Virus record (IMG/VR): IMGVR_UViG_3300014838_000079
Span: 1 to 24,182 of that record
Direction: 5' to 3' (one strand)
Source: a virus
Length of the DNA stretch: 24,182 nucleotides
In this document: positions 20,259 to 24,182 of the stretch, one piece after another
Layout of the letters: every line of letters begins with the position of its first letter
Numbering within the stretch: the stretch's first letter is position 1
The notes under the pieces: model-generated
The model's input: only the letters and a program-made list of their open reading frames with translations
Database searches by the model: none
What the model was told of the DNA's origin: nothing
Made by a program: the position numbers and the translations under genes

Positions 20259-22784
20259 ATGACTGGATTTCATCAGGTTTTAATTGGCGGATATCCAAGC
20301 GGCGGTCTTACTCAAGATAGGAAACCTGCCCTTTTAGCTAATGAAGCTTTTTCCGATCTTGAAAATGCCTATGTTTTCCGTGAAAGAACTAAGAAAAGAG
20401 ATGGCGAAGTCCCCATGGGGCGCTTGTCTAGAATTTTTTCATCTATTTCAATTGGAGACAGTTCAGCTTCTCCTTGGACTTTCAATCTTTATACCGCTCT
20501 TTCCATAACTCCTGAAGCTAACGCAGAGATTGCTCCAGGAAGCGTTACTATCACGATTGCGACTCTATCCACTCCTTTCATCGATCAAGGCAATGGAACG
20601 CTTACAAATGCGACTGCTGGCAATTCAGGAATTATTAACTACATGACTGGTTCCGTGACTTTAACCACGACGGTAGGTGCTGGACATGCAACTACAGTGT
20701 CTCTGACTTATTATCCGGCTTTACCTGTCATGGGAATCTTGAAGAGGGATGTCGCAACTTTTGGTATTGATGCTACCGTTTTTTTCGATACTAAATATGC
20801 CTATCAATATATCAACGGGTTTCAAGAATTAGCTCCTGGAACTACATGGACTGGAACAAACACTGACTTCTTTTGGGCTGCAAATTATCAAGGGGCTACT
20901 CCCGATTTAAGGTATTTTTTTGTCACGAACAATAATATCGACATAGCTTTAACAACCTACGATCCAATAAGATATTATAATAATTCTACCTGGACAAATC
21001 TTCAACCGCTTCTTACGGCCACTATTACTCTTTGGCAAGCTTTAATTTTAATACCTTATTATGGCCGTCTTTTAGCTCTAAATACATGGGAGGGCGCCAC
21101 AGCCTCTACTTACACAGGCGCAACTAATTTCTTTGCTAGGTGCCGTTTCAGTCAAATAGGAGATCCTACAGATCAGACTAATGGTTGGCGCTCAGATGTT
21201 TTTGGAAGAGGCGGTTTCATTGACGCTCCAACAAATGAAGCTATAGTAAGCGCAGCTTTCTTTAGAAATATTTTAATCGTCTTCTTTGAATACTCCACAT
21301 GGCAACTTAGATATATCGGTGAATATGGAATACCTTTCATCTGGGAGCGTATTTCTTCCGATTTTGGAGCTGTTAGTCCTTATAGCCCTATTGTTTTTGA
21401 TCAAGGCGTCATGGCGGTAAGCGATAGGGGAATCATTCAGGCGGCAGCAAATGGGGTTACCAGACTAGATGAACAAATTCCCGAACAAGTCTTTAGCTTT
21501 GAGATTCAAAATAGCGCTCCTAATTTTGTTCACGGTGTCAGAGATTTTGAGAAAGAGCTCGTCTATTGGAATTATTTAGATACTTCTAACGCCTCAACAA
21601 CTCAGACATATCCCAATACAGTTCTCCTATTCAACTATCGAAACAACACGTGGGCAAAATTCAGAGACACTATCACTTGCTTTGGAACCTCACAATTCCA
21701 ATTCGGGATTACTTGGGACAGTTTAACAACTCTCTGGGAAAGCAACGTCACTTGGGATAACGTCGATGATCAGCAATATGTTGACTATGTGACTGCCGGA
21801 ACTCAGCAAGGCTTCATCAACATCTATCAGAACCCAGATGCTGAAACCCCCTTTGGATCTCCAACGCTTTATGCCAATACCATGGCGATTACCGCTGTTA
21901 ACTTTGCTACAGATCCTAATCAAATCACCATCCCAAAACATAATTTAGCAAATAGTGAAATTATTTATATTGAGGGAGCAATCTGGCTTGGCACTGATCC
22001 CGGTTTAAATAATATGATTTACAATGTCACCGTTGTCGATGCAAACACGATTACTTTAGCAACATGGGACTTTCTCTCTCAAAGCTATGATGCTGTTGAT
22101 ATCACTTCTACGGCGGTTTATTTAGGCGGTGGACGTATAACCCTCCTTCCGAAGATGAACATACAGGGCAAGGACTTTAATCCATTCCAGGGGGCAGGAA
22201 AGCAGTTTAAAATATCCTTCATCGACTTCCAGATGGACGCAAATCTGCTTTCACCTGCTATTGCAGCTACAACGATACAGCTCTTTGTAAACTCTTATTT
22301 AGGAGAGCAAGCAAATCTAATTAACACAAATCAAGAGCTTATCAATTCATCCCAAGCCTGTGGTTTTATCACAAACGCAACTAAATCGAACCCTTGTCAA
22401 ATCACGAGTCCCGATCATAGCCTTATCCCTGGAACGCTGATTTATATTGCCAATGTTCAGGGCATGACTCAATTGAATGCAGCGATTTACTCAATCACCG
22501 TTGTAGATGCAAATAATTTTACTTTGGACGGTATAGATTCAACTGGTTTTACAACCTATGTCAAAGGTGGCATCTGGAACACCTCTTCAGTCAATGGCCA
22601 AACTTATATCCCAGGCTCGGAATATGCATGGTATCGGTTCTATAGCACTCAATTTGGGCAATATCTTCGCATTGGCTTGACTTATGATGATAATCTTATG
22701 AATCAATTAGCTACTCACCAAAGCCCTATGGAGTTGAACGCTATGAACATTTGGTTCCGCGAAGGCGGCCGTTTAATCAATTAA
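20259..22784 (+). CDS. P22 gp10-like tail/head-completion protein (beta-propeller)
   Basis: 841 aa. The N-terminus has ANEAFSDLENAYVFRERTKK followed by RDGEVPMGRL, typical of large tail-hub or stabilisation proteins. Residues about 300-480 show propeller-like blades (CRFSQIGDPTDQTNGW, NEAIVSAAFFRNILIVFFEY, VMAVSDRGIIQAAANGV, NTVLLFNYRNNTWAKF). Two FCCH-like beta-domains follow at about 541-625 and 699-770, both with an IYNVTVVDANT / IYSITVVDANN motif. P22 gp10 closes the head below the adaptor and retains DNA. The inserted FCCH domains make it longer than gp10 itself. Assignment from fold pattern and position. Confidence 0.6.
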   Translation: MTGFHQVLIGGYPSGGLTQDRKPALLANEAFSDLENAYVFRERTKKRDGEVPMGRLSRIFSSISIGDSSASPWTFNLYTALSITPEANAEIAPGSVTITIATLSTPFIDQGNGTLTNATAGNSGIINYMTGSVTLTTTVGAGHATTVSLTYYPALPVMGILKRDVATFGIDATVFFDTKYAYQYINGFQELAPGTTWTGTNTDFFWAANYQGATPDLRYFFVTNNNIDIALTTYDPIRYYNNSTWTNLQPLLTATITLWQALILIPYYGRLLALNTWEGATASTYTGATNFFARCRFSQIGDPTDQTNGWRSDVFGRGGFIDAPTNEAIVSAAFFRNILIVFFEYSTWQLRYIGEYGIPFIWERISSDFGAVSPYSPIVFDQGVMAVSDRGIIQAAANGVTRLDEQIPEQVFSFEIQNSAPNFVHGVRDFEKELVYWNYLDTSNASTTQTYPNTVLLFNYRNNTWAKFRDTITCFGTSQFQFGITWDSLTTLWESNVTWDNVDDQQYVDYVTAGTQQGFINIYQNPDAETPFGSPTLYANTMAITAVNFATDPNQITIPKHNLANSEIIYIEGAIWLGTDPGLNNMIYNVTVVDANTITLATWDFLSQSYDAVDITSTAVYLGGGRITLLPKMNIQGKDFNPFQGAGKQFKISFIDFQMDANLLSPAIAATTIQLFVNSYLGEQANLINTNQELINSSQACGFITNATKSNPCQITSPDHSLIPGTLIYIANVQGMTQLNAAIYSITVVDANNFTLDGIDSTGFTTYVKGGIWNTSSVNGQTYIPGSEYAWYRFYSTQFGQYLRIGLTYDDNLMNQLATHQSPMELNAMNIWFREGGRLIN

Positions 22785-22844
22785 TGCACATATATAAACA
22801 TATTTGAACACTATTATAAACACATGAGAAACAGAGATAAAACC

Positions 22845-22934
22845 ATGACTTATGAACAAATCCACAGTGTCTTAAGAAGAAGAGAAAGTATATATATGTA
22901 TTATCTTATTAGAAGGCTGTGGAAAACATCATGA
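22845..22934 (+). CDS. Possible 29-aa leader ORF
   Basis: 29 codons from an ATG at 22845 (MTYEQIHSVLRRRESIYMYY...), with the stop overlapping the next start as ATGA at 22931-22934. The ribosome-binding site is weak. It lies in the 146-bp gap after the gp10-like gene; the rest of the gap is AT-rich with two imperfect copies of tATAAACA. It could be a real peptide or simply a translational coupler. Confidence 0.25.
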   Translation: MTYEQIHSVLRRRESIYMYYLIRRLWKTS

Positions 22935-23434
22935 CTTCCTCAAGCAATAATCCCCTAAATACAAATCAACTCCCTGTATCGCTAGATGTAAATCCTGAAG
23001 ATGAAGGCTTTGAAAATATTTTATTACTCTATCTTCGTAGAGTAGCTAATGCCGTAAATACTAAAGAAAGTGGTCTTTTCCTTTTGCAAGAGAATGCCAA
23101 CTTCGAGCAATGGTTTCAAAATGGAAACCCCCAACAAAATAGAAACGCTTATAGAATCACTGCCGATTTAGTCATGCTCAATGGGGGAAATATCCCAGCC
23201 GGAACAACTAATATAGCTCTCTCAACCTCAACACAACCCATGAAAATTATGGGCTATCTATATCCAGTTCAAGGATTTGGTGGAGCAGTTGATACCAGTG
23301 GCCTTTCTTATTTCTTAAATGATCCTGACATTTACGTCAGATATAATAACTCGACAAATACAATTATTATTCAAAACAATTCGGGTAACGCTCTGACCTG
23401 GTGCGTATGGGTTATGGAGTACTTAAAAAATTAA
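22931..23434 (+). CDS. Tail-associated virion protein, unknown
   Basis: 167 aa from the ATG at 22931; a GTG at 22919 is also possible. A helical N-terminal part (GFENILLLYLRRVANAVNTK) precedes a beta-sandwich-like domain: YRITADLVMLNGGNIPAGTT, then MKIMGYLYPVQGFGG, DIYVRYNNS and ALTWCVWVMEYLKN. Small beta proteins of this kind sit between gp10-like and ejection genes in podoviruses. No catalytic residues are evident and no named family is recognised. Confidence 0.5.
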   Translation: MTSSSNNPLNTNQLPVSLDVNPEDEGFENILLLYLRRVANAVNTKESGLFLLQENANFEQWFQNGNPQQNRNAYRITADLVMLNGGNIPAGTTNIALSTSTQPMKIMGYLYPVQGFGGAVDTSGLSYFLNDPDIYVRYNNSTNTIIIQNNSGNALTWCVWVMEYLKN

Positions 23435-23445
23435 TTAGGTGTATC

Positions 23446-24045
23446 ATGCCAAGTTTCAGCGATTGGCTCTTCGGGGGCAATGATAAGATAACAAAACTAC
23501 CAACGGGCAACAAGCAGCAGCAGGGTTTGCATAATAATATCCTACAGCAAGCCATGGGAATGGCGGGATCTGGTGGAGGTTACGATCTTGCACAGCAATA
23601 TTTTAATAGCCTTCTTGGCCCCAATCAGCAACAAGCTTTCGATCAGTTCTCGCAGCCATATATGCAGCAGTTCAATGAGCAAACTCTGCCGCAGATAGCG
23701 GAAAGATTTGCCGGTGGAGGAGCTTTATCTTCAAGTGGTTTTGGTCAAGCTTTAGGGGGAGCAGCCTCCGGACTTCAAGCACAATTAGCTCAGATTTTTT
23801 CTCAACTTCAGGGTCAGGCTGCCGGTCAGCAATATAATCAGTATAATCAATTATCTCAGACGGGTTTGAACTATCAGCCTTTTGCCTATAACAAGCAGCA
23901 AGGTTCAGCGGGCTTATTAGCTCCTCTTTTAGGAGGAATTGGGACGGCTATGGGAGGCCCAATAGGTACAGCAATAGGCAGTGGCATTGGGGGAGGAATT
24001 TCAAATCTGTTTAAAGGGTTTGGCGGGGGCGGAGGAATAAGCTAA
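23446..24045 (+). CDS. Ejection/internal virion protein (putative)
   Basis: 199 aa from the ATG at 23446 with AGGTG upstream; a start at 23401 would overlap the previous gene and lacks a site. It begins MPSFSDWLFGGNDKITKLPT. A Gln-rich helical middle follows (QQYFNSLLGPNQQQAFDQFS, QLAQIFSQLQGQAAGQQYNQ), with a Gly/Ala/Ile-rich glycine-zipper C-terminus (LLGGIGTAMGGPIGTAIGSG). Glycine-zipper ends are typical of DNA-ejection proteins that insert into or cross the host envelope. It shares one base with the next gene's ATG (TAATG). Confidence 0.6.
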   Translation: MPSFSDWLFGGNDKITKLPTGNKQQQGLHNNILQQAMGMAGSGGGYDLAQQYFNSLLGPNQQQAFDQFSQPYMQQFNEQTLPQIAERFAGGGALSSSGFGQALGGAASGLQAQLAQIFSQLQGQAAGQQYNQYNQLSQTGLNYQPFAYNKQQGSAGLLAPLLGGIGTAMGGPIGTAIGSGIGGGISNLFKGFGGGGGIS

Positions 24046-24182
24046 TGGTTCAAATGTTTGAAACGAGTAATCCGCACGGTAGACTTGCTGAACAATTAGG
24101 ATTGAATTTAGGACAAGGGATTGGTAATGGTTTAAATACCTTCTTTGCTAATAGAAGCCTTGATAGCGTCATGCAGGATAAA
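24045..24182 (+). CDS. Ejection-type protein, N-terminal part (cut by window end)
   Basis: 46 codons, open at the window end. It starts MVQMFETSNPHGRLAEQLGL, then GLNTFFANRSLDSVMQD, with a glycine-rich helix (GLNLGQGIGNGL). The TAATG overlap with the previous gene and the similar glycine pattern suggest another DNA-ejection or internal virion protein. Identity cannot be settled from this fragment. Confidence 0.5.
   Translation, partial: MVQMFETSNPHGRLAEQLGLNLGQGIGNGLNTFFANRSLDSVMQDK

Noticed and set aside
1-24182. CRISPR array, insertion sequence or integrase
   Set aside because: No regularly spaced direct repeats, terminal inverted repeats, transposase or recombinase motifs were seen.

Overview
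The window is part of a short-tailed (podovirus-like) bacteriophage or prophage genome. Its gene order is small terminase, large terminase, portal, scaffold, major capsid, head-tail joining genes, a tail-fibre-like gene, a P22 gp10-like beta-propeller protein, then glycine/alanine-rich ejection-type proteins. It is AT-rich, densely packed with ATG/TGA overlaps, and nearly all on the + strand. The host cannot be named from the sequence; ribosome-binding sites and one clear promoter are bacterial sigma70 type. No integrase, lysis gene or polymerase lies inside the window.

Layout. (1) 1-1.8 kb: a RusA-like resolvase and a short phage GroES, then three small minus-strand genes. Behind them is a divergent intergenic region with a 10-bp repeat array. 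(2) 1.8-5.9 kb: the packaging module. terS is followed by small genes, one with a likely -1 frameshift end, and by a terL gene split in two by an HNH endonuclease. (3) 5.97-8.9 kb: small accessory genes (zinc knuckles, a primase-like fragment, a PnuC-like membrane protein, a coiled coil) and one antisense gene. (4) 8.97-11.5 kb: portal and two small genes. (5) 11.5-13.8 kb: an accessory island between portal and scaffold, with a tRNA-like element bearing a 27-nt anticodon loop, an HNH protein and a two-gene antisense operon with a near-consensus promoter. (6) 13.8-16.3 kb: scaffold, then a major capsid gene broken into three coding pieces. The 710-nt insert between pieces 2 and 3 is a T4 td-like group I intron carrying an antisense LAGLIDADG endonuclease gene. 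The roughly 50-nt insert between pieces 1 and 2 is too short to be a group I intron and is unexplained. (7) 16.3-24.2 kb: decoration, head-completion, tail and ejection genes; three of them share a small FCCH-like beta-domain.

How the genes fit together. The terminases pump DNA through the portal into a scaffolded capsid. The phage GroES lacks the roof hairpin, as T4 gp31 does, and may help the host GroEL fold the capsid protein. Joining and tail proteins seal the head, and the last genes probably enter the cell with the DNA. Homing endonucleases have invaded two of the most conserved genes, terL and the capsid gene, so both must be expressed through split-gene or RNA-level mechanisms. The capsid locus is the most unusual part of the window.
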